A stretch of 9,328 bases of DNA, taken from contig JAADCW010000068.1 in assembly GCA_013154225.1 (NCBI GenBank), forward strand, positions 1-9,328. Reading direction: 5' to 3'. The notes below the pieces were generated by a model. The model was not told the origin of the DNA and did no database searches. It saw nothing but the letters and a program-made list of their open reading frames with translations. The position numbers were made by a program, and so were the translations under genes. Shown piece by piece: positions 1 through 6,907 of this stretch (positions within the stretch are counted from its first letter, which is position 1; every line of letters starts with the position of its first letter). The DNA comes from Chloroflexota bacterium. Lineage in GTDB: Bacteria > Chloroflexota > Anaerolineae > Anaerolineales > DRMV01.

Positions 1-864
1 TGGCTTGGTGTTCACGCCATGCACCAGCACACCGGGCTTCCCCAAGCCGTCGAGCACTTCCGCGGTCATATCTCGCGTGCTGGCCGAGGAGCCCGCAGTG
101 ACCACCACCATGTCGCATTCCTGCAGGGCTTGCGCCGCAACCTTGGCCAAAGCCTCGGCCTGATCGGGCACAATGCCGTAGCGTTTGGGAACACCACCCG
201 CGCGCAGGACTTCCGCGCTCAGGGTATATGCGTTGATGTCCCGCACCTGGCCAGGCGCAGGGTCAGCCTCAGGGGGAACAACTTCGTCACCGCTGGAGAT
301 AATGCCTACTTTGGGACGCTGCGCCACTGGCACTTCCAGCACGCCCAAAGCCATCAAGCCGCCGATTTCTGCCGCGGCAAGGCGGGTTCCAGCCGGCAAA
401 ACCACTTCGCCTTTGGCAACGTCTTCCCCGCGGGCAATGACGTTATCACCCACAGCCACAGCTTTGAGCACTTCCACTTCGCCTTCACGGCTGTGCTGGG
501 TGTATTCCACCATAACCACCGCATCCGCGCCCTGGGGCAACATGCCGCCAGTGTGGATGAGTGCGGCTTGCCCTGGCGCGATCTGGAAGGACGGGGCCGC
601 GCCCATGGGCACCTCCCCCACCACCTCCAAATACGCGGGCAGGGTATCGCTGGCGCCGTAAGTATCCGCGGCGCGCAGGGCATAACCATCCACCGCGGAG
701 CGGTCAAAGGGCGGCATATCATGCGGCGCATGGACGTCCGCGGCCAAAATTCGCCCCAAGGCCTCTGATGTTGCCAGGGTTTCTTGGGGCATCCGATGCT
801 GCACTTGAGCCAACCATGTGTGCAACGCTTCTTCGGGCGGAAGCAAATGCAAAAACTCGGGCAT
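1..864 (-). CDS. moeA: Molybdopterin molybdenumtransferase MoeA, C-terminus cut off by window edge
   Basis: MoeA inserts molybdate into adenylylated molybdopterin in the last step of molybdenum cofactor synthesis, in the cytoplasm. The 288 visible codons stay open to base 1; full MoeA proteins are about 400 residues, so roughly the last 110 are missing. Family hallmarks are PPFDRSAVDGYAL (51-63, with Asp59 matching the conserved MoeA aspartate), IHTGGMLPQGADAVVMVE (103-120), RGEDVAKG (145-152), SSGDEV (190-195) and TAGSSASTRD (256-265) of the MoCF-binding domain, followed by HGVNTKP. The ATG at 864 has GAGGAA (870-875) five bases upstream. It starts 24 bp after the UbiA-like gene, so it probably ends or continues the same operon. 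No other cofactor gene is visible here. The family call is firm; whether it handles Mo or W cannot be told. Confidence 0.95.
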   Translation of the reverse strand, partial: MPEFLHLLPPEEALHTWLAQVQHRMPQETLATSEALGRILAADVHAPHDMPPFDRSAVDGYALRAADTYGASDTLPAYLEVVGEVPMGAAPSFQIAPGQAALIHTGGMLPQGADAVVMVEYTQHSREGEVEVLKAVAVGDNVIARGEDVAKGEVVLPAGTRLAAAEIGGLMALGVLEVPVAQRPKVGIISSGDEVVPPEADPAPGQVRDINAYTLSAEVLRAGGVPKRYGIVPDQAEALAKVAAQALQECDMVVVTAGSSASTRDMTAEVLDGLGKPGVLVHGVNTKP

Positions 865-888
865 GACAATTCCTCAACCGGTCAGATT

Positions 889-1725
889 TTACACGCGCCA
901 AAAGCCCAGCAGCAAAACGTAGGCCGTTAGCGCGACAATCATCACTGCATTGGTGCGCAACCAGCCCCACGGCGGGCGTGCCCCCTGTGCGATACGCTGC
1001 ATCATCCACACCTGCAGCAGCGCGGCCACAAAGGGAATCGCGCATGGCAAGGCAATACCCAGGGGGAACCCCAAAACCACATCCAGCGCGAGCAACAGGA
1101 AACCTATCAGAAGCGCCAAATTGTGCACGCGCATCGCCATGCGCCAATCCAGGCGCATCAAAAGGGAACGCCGCTCACGCTTGAGGTTGCTGGCATAATT
1201 GGGGAAATCCCAGGCCAGTAGAGCCGCCAGGCCGAGGAAGAAAAGCGGCAGGCCCACCATTCCCAGGAGGCGGTGCAATTGGGCAGCTTGGAGGGCGTAG
1301 GCAAAGGCCGGCACCAACAGGCTCAACCCCGCGGCCAACAGGATCTCGCCATAGCCTTTATCCAACAAGCGCAAGGGCGGCGTGGTGCTGAAAACCACAG
1401 CCACAGCCAGCACCACCTGAAGCACCGCCGCGCTGGGCGGCAGGCTGTTTTGCCAAAGCAACAAAGTGGTTTCCAGCGCGGCTGCGGCCAGGAGCACAAA
1501 GGCCACGGTGAGCCAGCGGCGATGGTCTTCCTCGTTGGTCGTAGCGGCAAAGGCTTTGGTCAGGGCTGCGCCGCTTCCCAGCAGGAACCAAACCCATGCC
1601 AGCCCCTGCGCGGCCAACAGCCAGGCGTGCATTTGCCCCAGATAACGCGCAATGCTCAACCCCAGGCCATAGGCCAAGGCCGAGAGCAAGAAAAGCAAAC
1701 CTAACGTGCGATAACGACGCATCAC
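889..1725 (-). CDS. UbiA-superfamily-like integral membrane protein, catalytic motifs degenerate
   Basis: A 278-residue protein with about eight or nine hydrophobic segments and a short basic N-terminus. Two regions look like UbiA/MenA prenyltransferases: STTPPLRLLDKGYGE (113-127), like the family's YSxPPLRLxxRGxGE stretch, followed by a long hydrophobic helix; and DFPNYASNLKRERRSLLMRL (173-192), like the family's FPDYExDxxxGKRTLxxRL. In the second, both metal-binding aspartates appear as asparagine (Asn176, Asn180). The first Asp-rich motif near residues 55-68 (ALTKAFAATTNEED) is not recognisable as NDxxD. Prenyl transfer by the usual Mg-diphosphate mechanism is therefore doubtful; the role is unknown. 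The start is GTG at 1725 or ATG at 1722, one or four bases after the hydrolase stop, with an AGGGG upstream, so the two genes are translationally coupled. The gene call is strong and the superfamily link is inferred by eye. Confidence 0.8.
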   Translation of the reverse strand: MMRRYRTLGLLFLLSALAYGLGLSIARYLGQMHAWLLAAQGLAWVWFLLGSGAALTKAFAATTNEEDHRRWLTVAFVLLAAAALETTLLLWQNSLPPSAAVLQVVLAVAVVFSTTPPLRLLDKGYGEILLAAGLSLLVPAFAYALQAAQLHRLLGMVGLPLFFLGLAALLAWDFPNYASNLKRERRSLLMRLDWRMAMRVHNLALLIGFLLLALDVVLGFPLGIALPCAIPFVAALLQVWMMQRIAQGARPPWGWLRTNAVMIVALTAYVLLLGFWRV

Positions 1726-1726
1726 A

Positions 1727-2485
1727 TCACGCCCCTATGGTGAGGCGGAGCAAATCGTTGGCCACCACAACGGGGCCGTCAAAGGTCTTTTGGGCTTCCA
1801 CGGCCAAACGGGCACGATGCGCAGGATCTGCATCGGTGTGCACCAGATAAAGGCGTTTGGCCCGCGCCTGGGTGGCAATTTCGCCGGCTTGCGCCGCGGA
1901 AGTGTGCCCATCCATTTCGCCCGATGCCTCATGGAAGAGGTAATCCGCCTCTCGGGCCAGTTCCACCACGGATTCCGTAGGGCCGGTATCCCCTGAATAG
2001 GCCAGCACTTCCTGATTGGGGAAGGTAATCCGAATGCCCACCGCGGGCACCATGTGCACCACGGGCGAGGCTTTGACTTCCCACTCTGCGTTTGCCAACA
2101 CAGGGGTCAGGCGTGTGGGTTCGATGGTGTGGAAGTGGACGGGGAAGAAATCAGGCCAGTTTTCCCAGCGGTAGAGGCTCATCACCTGCTGCACGCCGGT
2201 CAGGGTATCTTCCAGGCCGTAGATATGGAGCGGGGTCTGGCGTCCCTGAAGCCAGGCTGACATCAACAGCATGGGCACGCCCGCGGTGTGGTCGGGGTGG
2301 AAGTGAGTCAACAGCAAATCAGTGACATCGTTGGGCGTCAACCCTACCCGTCGCAGGCGCCCAATGACTTCACACGGCGCGTCGACCAGGAGCGTGTGCT
2401 GTTTTCCGACCAACACAAAATGGGTATTGGCGTGGGTCGCATCGGGCACGGCATGGGCAGAGCCTAACACAATCCATTCAGGCAT
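1727..2485 (-). CDS. Metallo-beta-lactamase-fold hydrolase (RNase Z-like family)
   Basis: A 252-residue cytoplasmic metallohydrolase. The zinc-site motif THFHPDH is at 60-66 (His61, His63, Asp65, His66). Further likely ligands are His144 (VVHMVP), Asp166 (SGDTGP), and His194 (GHTS) or His216 (LVHTD). The N-terminal LGSAHAVPDATHANTHFVLV and the SGDTGP step resemble the RNase Z/ElaC side of the fold. It is shorter than typical RNase Z (about 305) and I see no clear glycine-rich exosite arm, so tRNA 3' processing is not assured; another phosphodiesterase or hydrolase activity is equally possible. The ATG at 2485 has AAGGAG (2492-2497) six bases upstream, overlapping the rlmB stop. It sits 11 bp after rlmB and abuts the UbiA-like gene, so it is internal to the operon. 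The fold is certain; the substrate is unknown. Confidence 0.92.
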   Translation of the reverse strand: MPEWIVLGSAHAVPDATHANTHFVLVGKQHTLLVDAPCEVIGRLRRVGLTPNDVTDLLLTHFHPDHTAGVPMLLMSAWLQGRQTPLHIYGLEDTLTGVQQVMSLYRWENWPDFFPVHFHTIEPTRLTPVLANAEWEVKASPVVHMVPAVGIRITFPNQEVLAYSGDTGPTESVVELAREADYLFHEASGEMDGHTSAAQAGEIATQARAKRLYLVHTDADPAHRARLAVEAQKTFDGPVVVANDLLRLTIGA

Positions 2486-2496
2486 GACTTACTCCT

Positions 2497-3240
2497 TCAG
2501 GCCCAGCCGCGTTGTTGCCAGGCCAGGTATAACGCCACCGAGCCAGCCACGGCAGCGTTGAGTGATTCTATTTTACCGCGCATGGGAAGGCGCAAAAGCG
2601 CGTCGCACTTTCGACGCACCAGGCGCCGTAGCCCTTGACCTTCGCTCCCCACGACCAATGCCAGCGCGCCGGCCAGGGAAATCTGCTCCGGCGGCAAGGC
2701 TTCATCGCTCCCCTCCAGGCCAACCACCCACACACCCCGCGCTTGCAGGGTTTCGATGGCCTGAGCCAGATTGGTTTGGCCGATCAAAAGATGCTCGGTA
2801 GCCCCTGAAGACGCGTTGACCACCGCCGGGGTCACCGTGGCTGTGCGGCGCAGGGGCAGTAGCACGCCGTGTACGCCCACGGCTTCCGCGGTGCGTAAAA
2901 GCGTGGCCAGGTTTTGAGGATCTTGCAAGGTATCCAACAAAAGCAAAAACGGCGGCTCTTTCCGGCGCGTGGCCAGAGCGAGCATTTCCCCCACGTCGGT
3001 ATATGGATATGGCCCAACCTCCAGGGCTACGCCCTGATGGTGGCTGTGGCCGACCAAGGCATCCAGGCGGCGCCGCGGCGCGCGCTGGTGTGGGATGCGC
3101 CTTTCCTCGGCCATGCGCACCGCGGCCCGCAGGTTGCCTTTGATTTGAATACCTTCCGCAATCCACAAGCGATACACGCGGCGACGCCGCGCTCGGAGCG
3201 CTTCGTAAACCGGATTGCGCCCGTAGAGCACTTCTCGCAT
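2497..3240 (-). CDS. rlmB: 23S rRNA 2'-O-methyltransferase, RlmB/TrmH (SpoU) family
   Basis: An AdoMet-dependent RNA ribose methyltransferase, probably acting on a guanosine in 23S rRNA (Gm2251 in E. coli RlmB). From the ATG at 3240 it has 247 residues, the usual length. The N-terminal substrate-binding domain opens with REVLYGRNPVYEAL. The knotted SpoU domain shows motif 1 LDTLQDPQNLATLLRTAEAV (102-121, with Asn110 and Arg116), motif 2 VVGSEGQGL (196-204, Glu200) and motif 3 LPMRGKIESLNAAVAGSVAL (218-237, Ser226, Asn228). A TTG at 3255 would add five residues inside cysS, but the ATG matches where the family normally begins. There are only five bases between the cysS stop and this ATG and only a weak SD (GGAA), so it is probably coupled to cysS translation. 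Specificity within the family (RlmB versus TrmH) rests on the N-terminal domain and the cysS context. Confidence 0.93.
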   Translation of the reverse strand: MREVLYGRNPVYEALRARRRRVYRLWIAEGIQIKGNLRAAVRMAEERRIPHQRAPRRRLDALVGHSHHQGVALEVGPYPYTDVGEMLALATRRKEPPFLLLLDTLQDPQNLATLLRTAEAVGVHGVLLPLRRTATVTPAVVNASSGATEHLLIGQTNLAQAIETLQARGVWVVGLEGSDEALPPEQISLAGALALVVGSEGQGLRRLVRRKCDALLRLPMRGKIESLNAAVAGSVALYLAWQQRGWA

Positions 3241-3245
3241 GGCGC

Positions 3246-4652
3246 TTATTTCCAACGCCAGAGGGTGCCGCCGGGTGTGTCTTCCAACTGCACCCCCATT
3301 TCGGCCAGGCGATCGCGGATTTTATCGGCCAGCGCCCATTGTTTGGCTTTGCGTAAGTCGCTGCGGATTTCAATGAGCAGGTCAATGAACGGTTCTGCTT
3401 CGGCGTGGCCTTGTTTGGCGGGTTGCTTGGTCAAATCCAACCCCAAAACGCCCGCGAGTTCCTGCAGGGTTTGCTGCGCGGGTGCCAACTGCTCTGCCGT
3501 GGCGCCCGCGTCGCGGGCCTGGTTGATGGTGCGCACCAAGTCAAACAAATGCCCCAAGGCCGCTGCCGCGTTGAAGTCGTCGTCCATCGCGGCGGTAAAG
3601 CCCTCGCGCGTGGCCTGAGTTTGAGCGACCAGAGATTCCAGCACACCCTGGGAAGCCCCAGCCGCGTTGGCGTGGGCTGGCCGCATACCACCGCGCAGGC
3701 GATCAAGGGCTTTTTCGGCCTGCGCAATGGTGTCGGGGCTGAATGTCAGGGGGCTTCGGTAATGGGAACTCAGCACCATCATGCGCAGGACGTCGGCCTC
3801 GTGTTCGGCCAAAAAGTCCTCGATGGTGACCAGGTTGCCCAGCGATTTGGACATTTTCTCGCCGGCCATCTGCAACATACCGTTGTGGAGCCAGTAGCGC
3901 ACATACGGCTTGCCGGTGTAACTCTCGCTTTGGGCGATCTCGTTTTCGTGATGCGGGAAGATCAAATCTGTGCCGCCGCCGTGGATATCCAACTGCTCGC
4001 CCAGATGATGCAGGTTCATGGCCGAGCATTCGATGTGCCAGCCAGGACGGCCTTTGCCCCAGGGGCTGTCCCACGCGGGCTCTCCAGGTTTGGCCGCCTT
4101 CCAAAGCGCAAAATCCATCGGATGCTCTTTGCGCTCATCCACGTCAATGCGCGCGCCCGCCATCATTTCATCCAATTTGCGGCCAGAGAGTTTGCCGTAG
4201 TCTTCGTCTTTGGTCACGCGGAAGTAAACATCGCCGTCCACCGCGTAGGCATAGCCCTTTTCCTCCAGGCCTTTGACCATCTTGATGATCCAGTCAATTT
4301 CCTGGGTGACGCGCGGTTTGACTGTGGGTTCCAGCACGCCCAGGTCTTCCAGGTGCTGGTCAAATTCCTGAATGTAACGCTCAGCCAGGCCAATGGGATC
4401 TTCCCCGCGCTCGTTGGCCCGACGGATGATTTTGTCGTCCACGTCGGTGTAGTTCATGACGTGGCGCACTTCGTAGCCCTTGTATTCCAAATAGCGGCGA
4501 ATCATGTCAAAAACCAACACCGACATGGCATGCCCCACATGGGCTTTGTCGTACACTGTGGGGCCGCACACATACATTTTGACCACCCCGGGCTCCAGGG
4601 TTTCGAAGGGCTCTTTTTTGCGGCTCAAAGTGTTATAAACTCGCAAGGTCAT
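3246..4652 (-). CDS. cysS: Cysteinyl-tRNA synthetase
   Basis: A class I aminoacyl-tRNA synthetase that charges tRNA-Cys in the cytoplasm. It is 468 residues long (E. coli 461) and appears intact. YVCGPTVYDKAHVGHA (27-42) holds the HIGH-type motif (HVGH, 38-41) and the first zinc ligand, Cys29. WHIECSAM (205-212) supplies Cys209, and FPHHENEIAQS (232-242) supplies His234 and Glu238, matching the E. coli zinc site. GEKMSKSLGN (264-273) is the KMSKS loop. The C-terminus (IRDRLAEMGVQLEDTPGGTLWRWK region) is the usual CysRS ending. The ATG at 4652 has a strong GGAGG (4660-4664) seven bases upstream. It lies 57 bp downstream of the PIN/TRAM gene and five bases before rlmB, an arrangement that recalls the Firmicutes yacL...cysS...rlmB region. 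Confidence 0.98.
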   Translation of the reverse strand: MTLRVYNTLSRKKEPFETLEPGVVKMYVCGPTVYDKAHVGHAMSVLVFDMIRRYLEYKGYEVRHVMNYTDVDDKIIRRANERGEDPIGLAERYIQEFDQHLEDLGVLEPTVKPRVTQEIDWIIKMVKGLEEKGYAYAVDGDVYFRVTKDEDYGKLSGRKLDEMMAGARIDVDERKEHPMDFALWKAAKPGEPAWDSPWGKGRPGWHIECSAMNLHHLGEQLDIHGGGTDLIFPHHENEIAQSESYTGKPYVRYWLHNGMLQMAGEKMSKSLGNLVTIEDFLAEHEADVLRMMVLSSHYRSPLTFSPDTIAQAEKALDRLRGGMRPAHANAAGASQGVLESLVAQTQATREGFTAAMDDDFNAAAALGHLFDLVRTINQARDAGATAEQLAPAQQTLQELAGVLGLDLTKQPAKQGHAEAEPFIDLLIEIRSDLRKAKQWALADKIRDRLAEMGVQLEDTPGGTLWRWK

Positions 4653-4709
4653 GATAAGTCCTCCCGAAGAATGAACGATAAATGCAGGTTGTTTTGCGGC
4701 CGGGCAACA

Positions 4710-5780
4710 CTAAGCCGTGCCGTTTTCCAACAGTTCCTTGGGCTTGGCAAAGAGCATGCGCCCAGCCGCGGTTTGAAGGGCTTTGGTCACGATGACGTCA
4801 ATTTCCTTCCCGATGTAATCATGCCCTTCTTCGATGACCACCATGGTGCCATCGTCCAGATAGCCCACGCCCTGATCGGGCTCTTTGCCTTCTTGGATGA
4901 CTTTGATGCGCAGGGATTCACCAGGTAAATAAAGGGCTTTGACCGCGTTGGCCAGTTCATTGATGTTGAGCACGGGCACGCCTTGAAGTTCGGCCACGCG
5001 GTTGAGGTTATAGTCGTTGGTGAGAATGGGACAGCGCAACTGCCGCGCCAGGACCACCAGCTTGTCGTCCACTTTGCGGACGCCTTCCACATCCATGTCG
5101 CTGATTTGGACGGTGATGTTGGGGTCCTGCTGCAGTTCGGACACCACAGTAAGCCCGCGACGCCCGCGCTGGCGGCGCAGAGGATCCGCGGAATCGGCCA
5201 CGTATTGCACTTCCTGAAGCACAAACCGAGGGATGACCAACGTGCCGGTGAGGAAGCCTGTGCGGGCAATGTCCACCACACGGCCATCAATCAGCACGCT
5301 GGAATCCAGCAACACCAGCCGCGACGCGTCCTGACGCTTCTCGCGCTCTCGCCAGCCCCCTGAAAGGCTGCGCATGACCGCGAAGAGGTCGTCTTGCCGC
5401 ACTACGAAGATCATCACCCCCAAATAGGTGAAGACCACCACCGCCACAAAGGGCAAGATTTTGTTGAAAGGGCTGGGCAAAAGGGAAATAGGCAAGGTGA
5501 GCAAAGCCGCGGTCCCCAGGCCGAGGAGCATCCCAAAGATACCCGCGACCAGGGTGCGGCCAGGTACCTTGATCAGGATTTTGCGCGCGGCTTGAAGCGG
5601 CCGCGTGGTGAAATAAGGCGTCAGGATAAGACCGCCTAAGGCCCCCAGTAAGCCAAAGACGATGGCGACATAGGCGGGAGAGGGTAGATTCGTGGTTAAG
5701 GCAAATTCCTTACCCCAAAACACCCCCCAGATCCCGAAAAAAGCCATACCAATAAGACGCAAGTAAAATTCCAGACTCAT
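4710..5780 (-). CDS. Membrane-anchored PIN/TRAM domain protein (YacL family)
   Basis: The protein has 356 residues from the ATG at 5780. Four or so N-terminal membrane segments (about 5-25, 36-56, 77-100, 108-127) are followed by a cytoplasmic PIN nuclease-like domain (about 155-270). Its acidic residues are at LDSSVLIDGR (Asp159, Asp165), LQEV (Glu190), VDDKLV (Asp238/239) and TNDYNLN (Asp256). A C-terminal TRAM RNA-binding domain follows (about 283-345, with GVGYLDDGTMVVIEEG). The architecture and length match B. subtilis YacL, a putative RNase of uncertain target. The frame stays open to a GTG at 5882, which would add 34 hydrophobic residues, but AGGAGG (5791-5796) ten bases before the ATG strongly favours 5780. 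It heads the run that contains cysS and rlmB. Domain assignment is firm; the biochemical role in the cell is not known. Confidence 0.93.
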   Translation of the reverse strand: MSLEFYLRLIGMAFFGIWGVFWGKEFALTTNLPSPAYVAIVFGLLGALGGLILTPYFTTRPLQAARKILIKVPGRTLVAGIFGMLLGLGTAALLTLPISLLPSPFNKILPFVAVVVFTYLGVMIFVVRQDDLFAVMRSLSGGWREREKRQDASRLVLLDSSVLIDGRVVDIARTGFLTGTLVIPRFVLQEVQYVADSADPLRRQRGRRGLTVVSELQQDPNITVQISDMDVEGVRKVDDKLVVLARQLRCPILTNDYNLNRVAELQGVPVLNINELANAVKALYLPGESLRIKVIQEGKEPDQGVGYLDDGTMVVIEEGHDYIGKEIDVIVTKALQTAAGRMLFAKPKELLENGTA

Positions 5781-5790
5781 GATAAATTCG

Positions 5791-5796
5791 CCTCCT
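5791..5796 (-). promoter_or_regulatory. Ribosome binding site deciding the PIN/TRAM start
   Basis: On the minus strand AGGAGG lies ten bases before the ATG at 5780. It is a perfect match to the anti-Shine-Dalgarno sequence. It decides between this ATG and the in-frame GTG at 5882, whose own upstream sequence lacks a good site. Confidence 0.75.
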
Positions 5797-5949
5797 AAAC
5801 GAAATAAAACCACGAAAAAAATCAAAAACAAATAAGCAAAGGCAAATAAATTGCGCCGCGTGGTCTCCTCCTTCCCCCTCACGTGTACCCGCGGCCATTG
5901 GGTTGTTTTTACACCATGTTTATTTTACCTTATCTTTTTATCTTGTTGT

Positions 5950-5978
5950 ATTATTTCACAGCGTGTAATGCAACTAAA
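5950..5978 (-). promoter_or_regulatory. Possible sigma-70-type promoter for the PIN/TRAM-cysS operon
   Basis: On the minus strand, TGAAATAAT (5950-5958) reads as an extended -10 element (TGn plus AATAAT, five of six matches to TATAAT). It is preceded at 17 bp by a poor -35, TTTAGT (5973-5978). It lies in the AT-rich gap after the znuB terminator, where a promoter for the next operon is expected. The predicted leader would be about 165 nt. The AT bias raises the chance of a coincidental match. Confidence 0.3.
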
Positions 5979-6057
5979 ACAAAATTAATGCTTTTGGAAT
6001 GCTTTAAGACGATAAAGACACATTGTTATCTGGCGTTGTTAAGACGGCTTGCTAAGC

Positions 6058-6079
6058 AAAAATGCACGCTTCAAAGCGT
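6058..6079 (-). terminator. Likely intrinsic terminator after znuB
   Basis: On the minus strand ACGCT-TTGA-AGCGT (6066-6079) forms a five-base stem with a four-base loop, followed after GCA by five T residues (6058-6062). It begins about 19 bases past the znuB stop, as expected for the end of the zinc operon. The stem is short, so termination may be partial. A second small inverted repeat, GTGC-CTTTTT-GCAC (6085-6098), lies between it and the stop. Confidence 0.55.
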
Positions 6080-6097
6080 TAGAGGTGCAAAAAGGCA

Positions 6098-6907
6098 CTA
6101 CACAGCCTCACGCCAACGCCGCCAAAGCAACGTGAGGCCAAAAATCGCGGTGGCAGTGAGCACCACAGTGGCGCCTGAGGCCGTGTTGAGATAGTACGAA
6201 AGGATCAGCCCCACAACCACGCTCAATACGCCAAAAAAGGCCGAAAGCGCCATCATTTTGCCAAAACTGCGGCTGAGTTGGTAGGCTGAGGCCGCAGGCG
6301 TGACCAGCAAGGCCGAAACCAGGACAATGCCAACCACTTTGATGGAAACCACCACAGTAAGCGCAATGAGCGCCAGCAGCAGGTAATACAATGCAGGCTC
6401 CGGCAAACCGCTTACCCGCGCGGTTTCGGGGTCAAAGGTGATGAAGAGGAATTCCTTGTAAAGCAAGGCCACGGTGAGGAGCACAAGAAAGCCCACCCCC
6501 AAGACCATTTTGAGATCTTCAGCTGTGATAGCCAGGATGCTCCCAAAAAGGTATGAAAACAGGTCAATGTTGTAGCCCTGAATCAGACCAATGAGCAGCA
6601 CCCCAAAAGCCATTGTGGAAGCGAAGAAGATCCCCACCGCGGTATCTTCCTTGATGCCCCCGCGGCGGGTGACCGTGCCAATGCCCCAGGCCACGGCCAA
6701 ACAAAAAGCCACCGCAGCCCATAAGGGGTCAATACCCAAGAGAAAGCCCAAAGCCACGCCCCCAAAAGAGGCATGGGCCACGCCAGCGCCAATAAAGGAC
6801 ATGCCCTTGAGCACCACGTAAACCCCAATGATGGCGGTAAGCAAGCCTACTATGACGCCGCCGATCAACGCACGTTGCATAAAAGCGTATTGCCAAAAAT
6901 CCATCAT
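6098..6907 (-). CDS. znuB: Zinc/manganese-type ABC transporter permease (ABC-3 family, ZnuB)
   Basis: The membrane subunit of a metal importer, 269 residues, almost entirely hydrophobic with about eight or more membrane segments. ABC-3 family landmarks are FIGAGVAHASFGGVALGFLL (38-57), KEDTAVGIFFASTMAFGVLL (86-105), the NIDLFSYLFGSILAIT stretch (113-128), the cytoplasmic turn FITFDPETARVSG (155-167), likely to contact the ATPase, and VLVSALLVTPAASAYQLSRS (195-214). The ATG at 6907 overlaps the znuC stop in an ATGA, with GAGGAG upstream; a second ATG follows immediately. It is the last gene of the operon, and a terminator-like hairpin follows. The transported ion is inferred from the partner binding protein and regulator. 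Confidence 0.93.
   Translation of the reverse strand: MMDFWQYAFMQRALIGGVIVGLLTAIIGVYVVLKGMSFIGAGVAHASFGGVALGFLLGIDPLWAAVAFCLAVAWGIGTVTRRGGIKEDTAVGIFFASTMAFGVLLIGLIQGYNIDLFSYLFGSILAITAEDLKMVLGVGFLVLLTVALLYKEFLFITFDPETARVSGLPEPALYYLLLALIALTVVVSIKVVGIVLVSALLVTPAASAYQLSRSFGKMMALSAFFGVLSVVVGLILSYYLNTASGATVVLTATAIFGLTLLWRRWREAV

Larger units (their letters stand above)
5781..6097. other. AT-rich intergenic region between the two operons
   Basis: This stretch of about 320 bp is visibly richer in A and T than the genes on either side. From right to left it holds the hairpin and T-tract after znuB, a run of AT-rich sequence with a possible minus-strand promoter, a GC-rich patch with CCGCGG near 5890, a purine-rich block (GAGGGGGAAGGAGGAG on the minus strand, 5865-5880), and the AGGAGG site of the PIN/TRAM gene. 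A plus-strand open frame from 5883 to 6194 has an unlikely composition and runs into znuB, so I do not treat it as a gene. I saw no tRNA or riboswitch pattern. Confidence 0.7.

Noticed and set aside
19..768. A 249-codon plus-strand open frame over moeA
   Set aside because: It is antisense to clear MoeA motifs, with a His- and Arg-rich composition typical of shadow frames.
354..869. A minus-strand open frame over the start of moeA in another frame
   Set aside because: Its translation is rich in Trp, Cys and Pro and has no motifs. The neighbouring frame from 864 reads through to the window edge as MoeA.
4653..4709. A possible terminator between the PIN/TRAM gene and cysS
   Set aside because: Only a four-base palindrome (TTGC/GCAA) is seen and no T-tract follows on the minus strand, so read-through is expected.
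3405..4928. A 507-codon open frame on the plus strand, antisense to cysS and the end of the PIN/TRAM gene
   Set aside because: The minus strand codes for a complete cysteinyl-tRNA synthetase with all motifs. The antisense frame shows no family features and is explained by codon bias leaving few stops in the opposite strand.
6085..6098. Inverted repeat GTGC/GCAC next to the znuB stop as the main terminator
   Set aside because: Its stem is only four bases and its T-run is in the loop rather than after the stem. The hairpin at 6066-6079 fits better.
5883..6194. A plus-strand 103-codon open frame in the AT-rich gap
   Set aside because: It has no convincing ribosome binding site, an odd composition, and runs into the 3' end of znuB on the other strand. 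A small unknown protein cannot be fully excluded.
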